DNA of 64,000 nt from Sinonovacula constricta (GCA_007844125.1 CM017561.1:33565406-33629405), one strand, 5' to 3'; shown: positions 49,767 to 62,142, counted from the stretch's first letter. The notes: generated by a model not told the origin, from the letters alone. Made by a program: numbers and translations.

Positions 49767-50831
49767 CATACCAATTAATGAAAGCAAAGCTTGGTTACAA
49801 TTGCTAATTATTTGTCTGTGTTATGTTGATACAAAATGTGGGAATAAAATTTAATTCAACGTTTTAGATTTTATATTCCGTCACATTGAAGAAGTTTTAA
49901 GAAGTATTGAGTCACATTTTCTTTTATATGTTAACAATGTCCTCCATTAAACTATAAATGTAACAATTATATATTGTTGTAATTTATAAAACAAATTGTT
50001 AAATGATGTTCGTTATTATATACGTTTTTAAAGCATATTTATTTTTAATTATATGAAGAAATTACAAATAAAGTATGTCATAAACAATCTCCATAACTGT
50101 GTTCAAATGTCAGTATCTTACGCCAAAAATCAACGTCATATTTTGTATGATTATAATTGTTCGTATTCTAAACGGCAACACACATTTTGAAAATTTTTAT
50201 GTATGTTTTCTTTTGTTGTTTTTATTTCTGGCAAAGAGAAAATGTCAAGTTTTTTCTTAAAGCAACTCTTTATTTTGTTATTTTTTACTGTTTAAGTATT
50301 ACTTCATTTTCTAAGCCATCAAATCTTACAGTACGTAATTCTGAATATACAAACGTAATAATATGAATAATAATAAAAAATTAAATAAATTAAGTAGAAA
50401 CGACTTACTGAGACACATTAAATTGTCACATGCACATGCACCAAATAATTGAATGTCTCCTATGTACCTGCATGTTCACTACAGGAACATATACACATAG
50501 TTGAATGTTCTTGAGAGACAGAGCGGTTTCCCGTAAGCATATTGTTAACTATGAATAAGTTTGTATATTGATTAAAATCCCCAACGGTGTTTGTCTCAGA
50601 CAAGCTCTTTAAACTATGAAACAGCAAGACAAAATTTAAAAATAACTTATTTCTATACTTTTAGGAATTATAAACAAACCATAACGTTATATCAGTTAAA
50701 GAAACATTAAGTGTATTCGCAAATATTATAGAATAAGTGTGTAGACACTTCAATGCAAACAAGGCGTCTGTATAATACTTGTATAAAATGTATAAATAAC
50801 AGATGATAATTGGCAAAGTAAAGGCCTCATT

Positions 50832-51011
50832 TTAATAGTAGACAAGTTCTATTTCTGTTCCTTTTGCATAGTCTTCTATTGTCTGAGTATGGTATTTGGG
50901 AGCAATTCTGTAGCCAACAGCTTTTGATAGCATTTGTAATATATGTTCGAACCGCTGTGATGCATAGTATGTGTGACCGTTATGACAATGTTCCAAACGA
51001 CGATTGTCAGT
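50832..51011 (-). CDS. Probable last exon of an unrecognised - strand gene
   Basis: On the - strand, CTCTACTGTTTCAG is a strong acceptor (AG at 51013-51012). It opens 59 codons in phase 0 (TDNRRLEHCHNGHTYYASQR, HILQMLSKAVGYRIAPKYH) ending EIELVYY and TAA. Composition is balanced and protein-like, unlike the surrounding DNA. No other exon of this gene was found upstream on that strand (51-64 kb), so it may be an isolated remnant or the gene may have a very long intron. Family not recognised. Confidence 0.4.
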   Translation of the reverse strand, partial: TDNRRLEHCHNGHTYYASQRFEHILQMLSKAVGYRIAPKYHTQTIEDYAKGTEIELVYY

Positions 51012-51388
51012 CTGAAACAGTAGAGTTTTGGTCAATGTGTTTAACCTCCAGCAGTTAGTGTCTCTATTATTAGTATTGAATTACACATCTTTTGGACATA
51101 ACTACCATCGTTGTGTTTCCTTTGTATATGAGATAAAGAAAGGTGAAAAGAAAAAATAATAAGTCAGAAAAGGTGTTACAATTCACTATTCAGTGTTTAA
51201 ATGATACATGTGCTGTTTGTGAAATTTTCTCCACACTCTGACCGGATTAGGACTTCCGGTGTAATATGGCGCGGTTGTGCTTTCTGGTGTCCGACGAAAA
51301 ATCAATTAAACTCTATTCCTATGGGAGACGGTTACTATAATTGTTATAATTAACAGAATAGTTGCTAGAACATTCGCCGGCTAAAGAA

Positions 51389-52101
51389 ATGGGAAAAAGT
51401 CACAGGAAAGCAATAGCCAAAAGGAAGAAGAGCAGTGAAGGCCAACCAGTCAACGTTGGGAATGGCGATCAGAAGGACAACATTGATGTGGAGGTGGCGA
51501 GCGGAAAGCAAGATGGTCAGAAATCAGAGTTAAGTACAAGTTCCGTATTAAGTCATGCTAATGCTGTGCCCTCGGACAAGCGGAGGAGAATATACATGAT
51601 TTTCAGAAGGAGAGGGACAGTATAAACAACACATTGTTGTATACCCAAACCCAATCCATGCGCAATAAGCTGATTATTTCAAATATCATTGAAGACCCGA
51701 ACGAACGACACGAGGAATCCGAGAAAAAGGTACGAAAATTCATTTGTGAAAAGCTAAAAATAGCCAAGGAATATGTAGGCAATATAAAGTTTGAACGTGT
51801 ACACAAGATGGGTGATACGCATAGAAGATTCCCCCGAAGCATTGTGGCGATATTAACAGAACTTAAGGACCAGGAGACTTTCAAGAAAAGACGATCAAAC
51901 CTCAAGGGAACGTCATTTTACGTCAACGAACAATTTCCGAAAGAAATAGCAGATCGGAGAAGGAAACTTAAACCTTTGCCACAAAACGCAATCAAGTCAG
52001 AAAAGGAAGCCTGGATCAGCTATGACCCACTGTACATTGACGATATGACCCACGCGTATAGACGAGTTTCATCACTAGAGGGACGCGGGGGCTGGTCTTA
52101 A
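51389..52101 (+). pseudogene. LINE (L1-like) ORF1 with a frameshift
   Basis: It starts MGKSHRKAIAKRKKSSEG, a basic leader. One frame ends at a stop at 51625, but the adjacent frame continues through EENIHDFQKERDSINNTL (coiled-coil-like) into an RNA-binding-type ORF1 core: RNKLIISNIIEDPNERHEES, IKFERVHKMGDTHRRFPRS, and FYVNEQFPKEIADRRRKLKP near the end. This order (basic start, coiled coil, RRM-like fold, basic C-terminal domain) is typical of ORF1 proteins of L1-type LINEs. A single shift near 51585 joins the frames. An RNA chaperone for retrotransposition is the expected role if intact. Confidence 0.75.
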
Positions 52102-52151
52102 TATCCTCTCATGGAACGTCAATGGCCTCCCTAAGAACGTTTATAAGTAGA
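52091..52151 (+). pseudogene. Start of LINE ORF2 (endonuclease), cut short
   Basis: Overlapping the end of ORF1 in another frame is AGLNILSWNVNGLPKNVYK then TAG. LSWNVNGL is the opening beta strand of LINE apurinic-type endonucleases. Nothing recognisable as endonuclease or reverse transcriptase follows, so the element is broken just inside ORF2. Confidence 0.7.
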
Positions 52152-52340
52152 AAGTTAAAATGCGAACCGTACACAATTTACAAACATATTCTAATCAAAG
52201 TTAACATCGGTTTACTGATGAAGAATCAACAGTGCTATGTTTAAAAAAAGGGTAAGTATGCTTATAAGTAAGTAAGATTAAAATGCGAACCAAACACAAT
52301 TCACAAACGTATGACAATCACAGATTATCATTTTACTGAA
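52138..52340 (+). repeat. Diverged direct duplication after the LINE fragment
   Basis: TATAAGTAGAAAGTTAAAAT + GCGAACCGTACACAATTTAC (from about 52141) is repeated as AAGTAAGATTAAAATGCGAA + CCAAACACAATTCACAAAC (from about 52266), both followed by a TTTACTG phrase. Confidence 0.7.
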
Positions 52341-52639
52341 AACGTTGTCAACAATATTAATATTTAACATCAATACACTTAAGAAGAACCAGCAATAAAA
52401 AGAGGCTATTTAACCCTAGTTCAAAATACGAACCAAAATGTCGAAACACTAAGCTTACAAAACAAACTTGACAAGGGAAAATTCAACTCAAATTACTTAA
52501 TGAAATCACTTGGCTGGACACAATCGTGTTCTAGTTACCGAGACAGTTCACACCTGGGACAGCTCATCGGATGTGTCATGCGTCTCCTGGGTGAGGATGG
52601 TGGAACAATTTGGTGTCGAGACCAAATCCATAAAATGTC

Positions 52640-54304
52640 AGATTATTGATGCACTCGCGGTTGACGTTTCAGTGGCAGGTGTAAGGGAAGTGTAAAGCTG
52701 GGTCGTTGTTGCAAGAGAGTCGACTGCACATTGGGTAGTTGCAGGTGACTGAATCTTTCCAGCTGTGGTGTTTGATGGGCTGGTGGCGCACATGCACCTA
52801 CGTTGGTAGCAAAGTGAAAATCTTGCTAAAAGTGTTGCTGTTGCTGAAACTGATTCAGCTGCTCTGCTGAGCCAAAACTGCTGATACGGTAGCCTGTCTT
52901 CTGTATATAGATGATGTGGATGTGGGAGATACAGGCACTGCAAAACTGGAGCTGCTGTTTGTTAACCTACATGCCTGGCTGCATCTTGGGTGGCTAATAG
53001 TCTCTTCTCCTCTTGGCTTTCATTCGCAAGATCCAAAGCCAACCTTGTTGCACGTGTGACAAACACATTCATCCTATGCTGGTCCATTTTGCGCATCAAG
53101 TACACCAAAAGCTGGCCAATGTGTGCCGCAGCGTCCTGTGAAGATGTGATGGCACCATACACGGACCCCAACTCGGACGCCAGTGAGGACAGTACCCGAG
53201 CTGCTTTTGGACGGCTGCAAGATATAGCTGAGGTTGGGAGTGATGATGAATCGGAGGCAGCGTCGTCATCCTCTGTCTCACCCAGGGCAAGTTCCTTTTT
53301 CCTCTCAGCAAACTGTAAATACGAAAAGTACACAAAAATACAAGCTTTTTAAATTGAACAAACTCCTTTTTATACCATTTAAAATAAAAACGAATTCATG
53401 TTTAATTAGGTATATTTATTTTTCCAAGTCCTTGCCAGTTCTAAGTTGGTCGTTAGTCGCCGGACGAAGCAGAGCGCCGCTACGAGGACAACGCCCGCAC
53501 AGAGATGCAGATTTTTGTTTAAAACATGTACTTACTTTTGATCCCCTCTGAGCTCGCAGCTGTACAAGGTTAGGGCGCAGGAGCACCAGATCCAGATGCC
53601 AATTTAATAAGTTTGGTGTACTGTGTCCTCATATTCGGGTACCAAATTGAAGACAAGTCTCCAGGTGTAAGGCCCAATTAAGCCTCTTTTGCGGTCCATG
53701 TACTGTTTTTCTTCTCCTTATACTTAAACCCTTCTGACGTTTTGTCAAAGAGGAACGAGTTCTCTTTCAGCCACGCAGTTAGGTCATCCTCTTCAGTAAT
53801 TGCACGATGTAGTGTCTTCCGGAGCTTGAATTCGGCCTGCCAAAATAAAAAGTACACTTATAAATACCAATGAAAATAACCATTTATGTTTGGTTTTTAG
53901 GCACATTGCGACAATATGGTTCTAAACTATACACTGTCGAACAAAAGCAATCGTAAACTGATTATACAAATAGTTTAACATTGTGTTATAATAAAACAAA
54001 CAAAATGTGCAATAAAATTATATCCTTCGAAACACTAAACACAAAATATAATCACGGTTTTATTTTCATATTCAAAGGGGAAGCAAAAACAAAAGCATAG
54101 TACCTGTTTTCCAGGAGAAGTAGGATGCTCTTGCACAGAAGAGTCCATGGGAGGTGTATGTGGATTTCCTGAATTTGTTTCCTGAGGGAGTTCTGTGGGT
54201 GTTGCGTTCAATTCAGGCTCAGGCTTTGAACTTTCACAACTTGAATTAGTAATAGTTGCCCTTTTGCATTTTCTCGTCATCTTTGGCGATGTTTTCTCTT
54301 CCAA
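52640..54304 (-). pseudogene. Decayed MADF-type gene with Q-rich tail
   Basis: Read on the - strand: first exon 54304 to about 54105 (MEEKTSPKMTRKCKRATITN, Pro/Ser-rich, ending PGKQ); a second segment about 53840-53530 (AEFKLRKTLHRAITEEDDL, AWLKENSFLFDKTSEGFKY, stop, then LSSIWYPNMRTQYTKLIKLA and SGSGAPA) with the Trp/Tyr/Arg-Thr pattern of MADF/SANT-like DNA-binding domains; then acceptor tttacag and 53312-52962 (FAERKKELALGETEDDDAAS, acidic and helical). A shifted Gln-rich tail (SAEQLNQFQQQQHF) follows to about 52640. At least one in-frame TAA and further frame changes mark it as a pseudogene. Such proteins accompany PIF/Harbinger transposases, which is a possible origin. Confidence 0.55.
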
Positions 54305-54359
54305 ATGTAAGCAAGTTATGAGAGACCAGCGCGCAGTTTTACATATAAATAGTGTCTAG

Positions 54360-54815
54360 CTCGTGTATGGTCGTTTAGCAATCGGAAAGTGATCGTGTGT
54401 GGTCGAATAGCAGTCGAGTAGCAGTCTAGTTAATCTGGACACCAGTTTGAACAGGGGTCGAGTTGATCGGGTTGCGATCGGATAATACACGAGTAGAAGT
54501 CGAGATGATCGGGTACAGATCGGGTAGAAGATGTCAATTCACTCAAACTAGATCGCTACACGATTGCTTCTCGATCAACTCGATCTTCTCCTCGACCAAT
54601 ACACGATCGCTTCCCGAGCACTTCTCGACCGCTTGGCTACTCGATCGCTACTTGAATATTTTTGACATGTCAAACAAATTCAAGTAGGAAGCCCGAGTAA
54701 TGCCGACCAAGGTAGACCTTCTCGACCACTCCCGATCACTCATACCGACCGAGCCAGACCAGTACCCGATTGCTTGATCGGGCTTGATCGAGTTGATCGG
54801 TTCGCAGTGGGAACT
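54360..54815. repeat. GATC/TCGA-rich fold-back region
   Basis: The left part is full of TCGAGT, GATCGGGT and AGTCGAG. From about 54545 the complementary words take over (CTCGATC, CGATCGCTTC, TCGACC), then GATCGGGCTTGATCGAGTTG and GTTCGCAGTGGGAAC. The two halves can pair imperfectly across about 54535. It lies directly upstream of the MADF-type pseudogene. Confidence 0.55.
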
Positions 54816-55324
54816 TAGCATTATGGCTGCCTATATTTATACACATCTTCATACAATTTTTGATTTTATGTAATGCTATTAAATATGTCGGAAACATTAC
54901 TCATGTACTATTCTTTACGGGTGCACATTCCATCATGTCTTTTGAACTTACTTTTAAAACAATTTGTGGTCGGTCGAATAAAAAAGGTGTAGTGCGTCTG
55001 AAATTTAGCCTAAACTAAATTCACAACTAACTACTTGGATTTATTTACCCTCGCCCTTACTATTGTTATTGGGCGAGCATGGAATTCACAATTCTACACC
55101 TCGGCCTTACATACCCCGCGTGACTGACTCGGCGCACAAATTACACATGCTATATGTGTGCTTGGCTATGTGAAGACATACGTTCCGTGCTGTACTACCT
55201 AAGACGCAGAAGTTGCGAAGTTAAGAATTCATAGTTACGCGGAGTATAGATGGTTATCGATTTTTCACCAAGGTGCGCGCGCACCTGTTTGTCCGCCATC
55301 TTTGTGGTAAGGTGAATCAACATA

Positions 55325-57339
55325 TCAGTACCGTGAAAGCGCAGTTTTTTTTTTAAATTGACCATTACAGGCAATGAAGACGATGATTAATTCTTGTAGT
55401 GTTGTGAAATGTCACAAAATATATAATCCGGATCAGAAGTATTTTTTTCTCATTACCAGCCGTCAGTACAAACTAAGGGAAAAGGACGAGAAAACTTTCG
55501 GACGTCATACTTTCGCGCTTGAACGGAGCATTCATTGTAGCTAAGCGTTTTTAAGTGTTTTGGATTGCATTAAAAGTCGAAAAAAAATATGTATATTATA
55601 ATGTTAATTGCTATGTTGTTGTTTATTTTATTGTTTTTATTAAGATACAGATAATTAACAAACAATTAAGAAATATATTGCTTATTTACTGGTCCTAAAT
55701 AAACTAAAAAGCAACCAACAGTATCGATAATTTCCATCAAGGTCAATTTTAGACAAAATGTTGTCATCAGTGACATAAAAAAAATATGTATGTGCCCCTC
55801 AAGATGCTATATGCACAAAATGTACCCCCAGATATTTGAATTTGACCCTTGAAAATTTTGACTGAGGTGTCAATGACCATTGACGTTCAGCGTCTATAGA
55901 ACGCCCTGTATTGGTTGTAATGTGGTATCCGACAATTTGCTAATATTGTACCCATGTAACAACACATGTTACTAATATTCTTGGAAATTTATACATAATG
56001 CTTGAATAAACTTTAGTAAAAGTGAAGACTGTTATTACACTTACTGTATTGTTCGACAGTGTGAATCTTAAAAATATCGCATTAAATGTCCATTATTTTT
56101 AAATAGGCACGTTGATGATTTCAAGTTATCTCAGATAGGAAAATCCCTTTATGTAATGACAGGCAATGTGTTTTGCTTTACTTTTTACATGGCTGTAAGA
56201 ACAAGGTTGGGCGGTAAATTCAACCCCCGGTATTTACCAGTGGTATTTACTGGCATTTACCTGCTGGAAAATACTCCCCAACCTGGCAAATACTACTATT
56301 TTTACTTAAAATACTGCAGAAATCTTAATTTAGTTAACTTGAAATAATGTATAATCATATTGATAATTAAATTACTCAGATATTTTAATTAAAATTATTT
56401 TTTAACCTAAAATACACGTGAGAAAGTAATGCTAATCCACCTGCACCTGGCCTTTGACACGCAGGAAGCAAAGCCATATGGTCTAGACTATTAAAACAAC
56501 AGGTTTCAGATAAGGGGCTGTAAATAGCCAGGGGCAACATGGGCAAAAATAAAATGTCATACATAACCTAGACAGTTTGTATTGGTACAAGTAAATGGTT
56601 GTGTATTGAGTATGGCATGAGCTAGAGTGTCCACTGTATGGCTTCATTCCTGAGTAACGTTTTTAATTTCTCTTGTCATCACCACTTCTATAACTTCACT
56701 CCACACCATTACCAAGATACTATTCATAATAAAGCCAAAGGATCCAGTCCGGAATATAAAACAGCATTTTGCGGGATCTTTACAAGCAAAAATCATTTAT
56801 TTAAATGCATGAGAGAAAATTGTTTCGTCCAAACTGCCAGATACCAGCTCTAATAAAGTGTAAGAAACAAACTGTTTTCAGAACGAGCCGGAACTAGCTG
56901 TTACAGCTAACTATTTAAAATGGTTTTGCTTTAACATTGACATTTGTCAATAAATAATAGCACATAGTGTTTTTATTTTTATCATTGTCCTACCTTTCAG
57001 TAAATTTAACAAACTTACATTATGTTAGAATAATAATTTCACAGAAAATTTAATTCAAGTTTCAGTACTTCTTTTAGAACCACACCATTTCTGAATTAAA
57101 AACAACACATTTTACGGTAAAAATTATTTAATGACAGTAAATTCATCGATCAATAAACAGGAAAAGCAAAAGCAGACTGCTTAGGAAGTTGGAGCATGTA
57201 ATGGTATTCGATTACATATAATAAATATGACAACCATAACATGGGTTTTAAGGAACTTAAAGCAATGAAAAAATAGTATAACATGATGTAAAGAATTGAA
57301 AACAGTACACATAATAAATAACCCTGTTTTAAAACCAAA
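55325..57339. other. No gene seen
   Basis: AT-rich sequence inside the inverted-repeat pair. Only short open frames without recognisable content (for example 56156-56347 and 56638-56853 on +). Confidence 0.45.
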
Positions 57340-57620
57340 GTTCAGCAGTGCCCTTGTCCAAGCAGTTGTTGACTTGTAACTCCTCAGCCTCTCAGTGCAT
57401 GAGTTCGAGTCCTGGTCGTGGAGGTTTGCCAGCTAACCTGCAATGCGCAGTGGTTCTACCCTGGCACAAGTCTAGGATCTAGCTCCACCAATATTTAATT
57501 GGATGTCGCACTTTGCTGAAACACTAGATAGTTCACTCTGTCTGGATATGCAATGTCCGACTGCAAGTCATCAGGCTGTCGTCGAAGACGAGTACGGATC
57601 AAAAGCGATCAAATTAGTCT
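57340..57620 (+). mobile_element. Possible SINE with B-box
   Basis: GAGTTCGAGTCCT at 57401-57413 is a good RNA polymerase III B-box. The 60 bp before it could form a decayed tRNA-like head, and the following about 200 bp is more GC-rich than its surroundings. The A-box is weak and no target duplication was found. Confidence 0.4.
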
Positions 57621-59329
57621 TCTTCAAGTCCTTTTCACGCACAATAGCTCCAGTGTATTAATATAGTCCTATTGCACTTTGTAACCATTACACACGACAT
57701 CTTTCGCGAAAAAATCGATTCAATCGTCGAATTGTAGGGACCTAAGCAGACATTCGTAAACAATGGCTTTACCACAAATATGGCCGACCGCATTGCATGC
57801 TGGGAAATGTGTGACGTCACACGATAACCATCTATAGCGTAGAACATATGTCTTAATACTGCGTTAATAAACAATGACCGAGTCATTGAGCTGTGCTGGC
57901 CACGTGACCAGTCAGTTTGTAGTGGAAATAAGCATGTGGTTTAGATAGGGTGGTCAGTTCTACGAACGCTGTCGTGCTGTTAACATCCAAATTTGTTGCA
58001 TGTTTATAGGTTTTATATAGTTACGGATTTGTAGAAAGGAAATCCTGTAATATATTCTACTTAGGGAGGCCTTACGCGAAAGGTGGTGTACTTGACGGAT
58101 AAGGCACAGGTTACCAGATTTTTATATTGGTATTTTTTCTGGGCGAGCTCACCTAGGTAGGACATTAGTCCGGGTATTAAACGTGTATACATTATGTATG
58201 TTGAAGGTGATATTTCAAGATGAGATGTAGTCAGGTTTTTTGAAAGTTGTGTCAATGTGGAATATTTCAATGACATTGTTATGTTATTATTTGTAATTCT
58301 TCAGACGAAATAAATAGCACACCATGCTATATGCACGAGGTGTTTGTGTTTGTTTTGAATAACGTTAAAACGTTTAAAAATCCTCTTATTCATTGGTCAC
58401 ACCCTGATGTAATTTAGAAATCGTAGTCACTAGGATAAGGTACATTAGGCAATATATAGCATATAAGGCAAATATCCTTACCTAAATTTATCTTACAGAG
58501 AAGTTGCTTGTGTCACATTGACTGATTGCTTATTTTGTTTATTCATACTAAAACGTCACTTACACTTCGACGCACTTTGTACTAGATATGTGTGGAAAGG
58601 TTGTATATACGGAAATCAGGAAGGCAATGGTCTAGCCGCTGCTGATATCTTGAGATTTACTCGAGACATCTCACAACATTGGTCTAATGTATATATTACA
58701 AATGCACGCACACTTAAACCGATAGCAATTCCATTTATTCGCCTAGGGTATTTTAGACTTAACACTATATTTGTTGACTTAAAGTAGTACATTTTATATA
58801 AAACAAGATTTTTGTCATGTTTAAAATTACAGTATCTCAGTGGTCCGGGTTTTGTTATCCAACTGCCGACTTCCTTTTCTTTTAGTTTCATAATTCTGGG
58901 AAAATAACATCTAGTTCCATGAAACGTAGAACTGATTGTCATTTATTTGTCAATGCAAATGCCTATTTTAACCATAGCAATATGACACACCGCAAGTTTT
59001 ATTGTATCGTTAGTAATAAACGGAACGGGTGTGTTAAAATGTAAGATAAAAAAAAACATAATTTCAGTTAGCTTGTTTCAAATCATGGTCTCATGAATCT
59101 CATTAAAACAAAGAATTGAAAATGTGAAATACAATGTTCTTTAACTATAAAATAACTACTTTAAAAACGATGTGCGGCGTCTGTGCAGCTTGAATAGAAA
59201 GCTTGTGAAAATCGAGAATCCCAAATATTATACCTTTTCTGACACATATAATATTTTACATCGTTTATCTACTGTTATTTTACACTGATAAATTTACTTT
59301 GATAAAGCTAAATAAATACAGTCAAACTT
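57621..59329. other. Intergenic, no recognised gene
   Basis: Apart from the right arm of the inverted-repeat pair near 57.8 kb, open frames at 58518-58787 (+) and 58616-58942 (-) overlap each other and show no recognised similarity. Confidence 0.4.
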
Positions 59330-60265
59330 GTATTAAGCAGCCACCCAAGGGACAGTCTAAAATTGGCCGCTGAAGACAAGTTGGCTGCTTAACACAAAAT
59401 ATGATATTATTGATTGTTAACCTATTTATATAAGCATGTTTCTTTATAAAAAGTATTGCTTACATAGTAGGTCAACTACAAAGTACTGTTCGAATAGATA
59501 TGTAAAACAACAACGTAAATGCTTTTGGAATGTCAACAAATGACTCAGAATATCAGAAGTGCCTTACTAAATAAAAGAAAATATTGCTCCAGTGTAAGTA
59601 GTTTGGTCACTTACAGTAAAAACATACAATTTTAAATGTTTCACATGAAATGTATACTGAGGGTACCGAAATCTTCGTCAAATTTTAGTGTCACAAATCT
59701 CCGAAAAGTGTACATATGTTCGGACACTTCAAGTTCCGGATGGTGCATGTTTTAAACTATTTTTAACTAAAACAGCACGTAGTGTGTCATTTGAAAAAAT
59801 AATTATATTTAATATCGTTTAAACAGGGTTTGTATAAGCAATAACAAAAACTGCTACAACTGTATGAACATCTAGTCAAGTAAATTCGGAGCGTAGAGTT
59901 GATTTATGCATAAATTAACTCTCTCATAAATTAACGCTTCTGCTACCCGTTTCACTACGATATATGCTGAATAGATATTGACTGAGACACTTTATTGTGC
60001 TCCGATTACAAGCTGGATGATATCTACGAATCTATCTTGATTGGGAGATCGGGACAGATAGTATGATAATATTGACAAGTGGGTGGGGAGCAGGCGGATT
60101 AACGTTCACACATTCATTATGTGATCACAACTGACGATTGACACATGCTGACTGACCGTTAATTAGGAGTCACTTAAAGAAGGGTTTGTCCAATCAAGCT
60201 GACCGCTGGCCGCAGAAGGCACGTGACCGCTGATTAGACGACAATTAAAGAACAAATTGCTTGGG
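59325..60265. repeat. Interspersed repeat fragments (AAGCAGCCACC and TGACCGCT motifs)
   Basis: The left part, CTTGTATTAAGCAGCCACCC ... GACAGTCTAAAATTGGCCGC ... TTGGCTGCTTAA, and the right part with TGACCGTTAATTAGGAG and CACGTGACCGCTGATTAGAC, have the wording of a dispersed repeat I associate with marine invertebrates. The ends are uncertain. Confidence 0.4.
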
Positions 60266-61021
60266 AGGACCTAATTGTATTGCAAAAACTGTATTGATAT
60301 TACAAAATCTGTATTGGCAAATTGTTTTCATACATTATTAAATAGCATGTAAATTTAAATCTTACTCGTAAATAGTACTAGTTAGTTCTAGCAACATGTA
60401 CTATTTACTAAACTTGTGGGAGAAAGTTGCCGACTGTGCAGCAGAGCTTTGAAGACAATATGAGTTTGATTTTAGTCATACTCTCTCCGGATTAAATTGT
60501 TGAGGGCACAATCAATAAAAAAAAAGAATATATCACAATAGAATTATCAAAACAATAGCTATTTACCTCTCAATTGCTACTATTAGAATACTATGTATTA
60601 ACACATCAAATTTTAGTTATCAGATGGGGAGATTTTGTTCATCTTATTTTGGAGGAAAAAGACGATGTTGATATTGTTGAGTTTGTATTAGGGTAAAAGA
60701 TTATTCTCTCCTCTTTTTCTCAAGACGGTGTTGTTAATTTTATTGGAATTAGGTTTGAGAATTATTGTCTTCCTTTTCCTACAAAATTTGGAGCGGTAAA
60801 CAATTTTGTAAATCGAGGCAAGTAAATTACGTTGCCGAGGATTTTATCTACTGTACATATGTTTATAGTTTACTTTGTTGCTAGTTGTAATGTATGTATA
60901 TAAGTTCATTGTATTTGTTTAACTCCCGATGCAGGTGCTTACTGTTAGTTGTTTCACTTTGACGGGATGTTGTTATTTACACTGTTTGTTTGCTAGAAAA
61001 ACCTTCAGGAAGTGCGAGGTT

Positions 61022-61091
61022 GGAGCGCTCCACAAACCAGGTTTAAGCACCCCAGTTGGCCCTTTTGCCGACTGACCGTTCAAAGGCGGTA
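61022..61091 (+). repeat. Dispersed repeat fragment, partner of 26.3 kb
   Basis: GGTTTAAGCACC ... GGCCCTTTTGCCGACTGACC ... AAGGCGGT repeats the order seen at 26329-26396. It lies 1.2 kb upstream of the DIRS-like gag start and could be part of that element's leader. Confidence 0.5.
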
Positions 61092-61884
61092 ACTGATGTT
61101 TTTTCTTTATGTGTGTTATGTCACGTCTCTGTGTTTTTTTGTTTCTTTTCACATTTGCATTTACCTTGTTTGCCTTTGTCTACTGGTAGATAAAATTTTA
61201 ATATCTGTTAGAGTTTTGATAGGACCTTATTTACCTATTTATAGTCATTGTTTTAATTTTAAGCTATTTCTAAAAAAAACTAAAAAAGATTGGTTATAAA
61301 GCCGTATTTTAATGTGTGTTACTTCTTTTGAGTGTAAATATATCTTGCTTATGCGATTGTTTGTTGATTTTGTTTGGGTCGCGACCGGTGCAGAAACGGC
61401 GCGTTATTTCCATCCATTAAATAAGTCTGTCATTCAAAAATAATATTAATTTTAATTGTTTAGTATTGTAATTTATTACATCTATGGTAGTTATTTGTTA
61501 TTTAGTATGCTATCATACGGCTTATATTTTCGTCTTTACTTTCTATTTGTGATGGATTTTTACTTTTCGTAGTTCGTCCTATGACCTTTGTCTTTTGTCC
61601 TAGGCTTAGTTCGTCCAAAGGAATTTTGAATGAAAATATTATATTCACAAATAAACGTGTATTTATAAAATAATAATTAATAATAAAGGTAATAAATAAA
61701 TTAAATTGGTTAATTAAAATAAAATCATTTAAAAATAATAATAAAGCAATGCAGTTTAATTTTTCATAAAAATATCTAACAAAGTACATTTTATGATAAC
61801 ATTAATAAAATATAACTATATATGGTATAGAAATAATTATATCATGATAATTAAAATAATATTTTATGTGATGCATATTCTATT

Positions 61885-62142
61885 TGATTTTCGGGCTCCT
61901 ATTTTACACCTGATTTTCTGGGTCAGCACCCCAATAGAAATTTTACTTATATTTAAATTTTCGGACTGACATTTTTACACCTGTTTTTCTGGGTCGGCGC
62001 CCTAACAAGACTTAAATATATGTTTGAGTGACGCGTAACCAATTTCCACATTATTTCGGCGTATTTTTCTTTTTAATTGAAATATATGTTTTCTAGGACT
62101 GCTATTTAACGCCCAATTTTCGGGGTCAGTGCCCACCCCTCT
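61885..62142 (+). repeat. Three imperfect copies of an upstream leader repeat
   Basis: TTTTCGGGCTCCTATTTTAC ... TTTTCTGGGTCAGCACCC (61889), TTTTCGGACTGACATTTTTA ... TTTTCTGGGTCGGCGCCC (about 61955) and TTTCTAGGACTGCTATTTAA ... TTTTCGGGGTCAGTGCCC (about 62090) are related copies immediately before the retroelement coding region. Confidence 0.65.

Larger units (their letters stand above)
55238..57837. repeat. Diverged inverted-repeat pair about 2.5 kb apart
   Basis: TATAGATGGTTATCG, about 36 bp, GCCATCTTTGTGGTAAGG at 55242-55310 recurs inverted at about 57763-57833 (reverse complement TATAGATGGTTATCG, about 37 bp, GCCATATTTGTGGTAAAG). The middle parts differ but each holds a perfect palindrome: AGGTGCGCGCGCACCT at left and GTGTGACGTCACAC at right. 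The interval holds no gene I can recognise. Confidence 0.6.

Noticed and set aside
49434..49854. Cys-rich + frames and His-rich - frame
   Set aside because: Translation of a degenerate TG-rich tract.
52990..53551. Overlapping + strand frames at 52990-53352 and 53234-53551
   Set aside because: Antisense shadows of the MADF-type pseudogene on -, which has splice signals and domain-like content.
58518..58942. Overlapping 89- and 108-codon frames on opposite strands
   Set aside because: No recognised similarity, no splice context, ordinary chance length for this composition.
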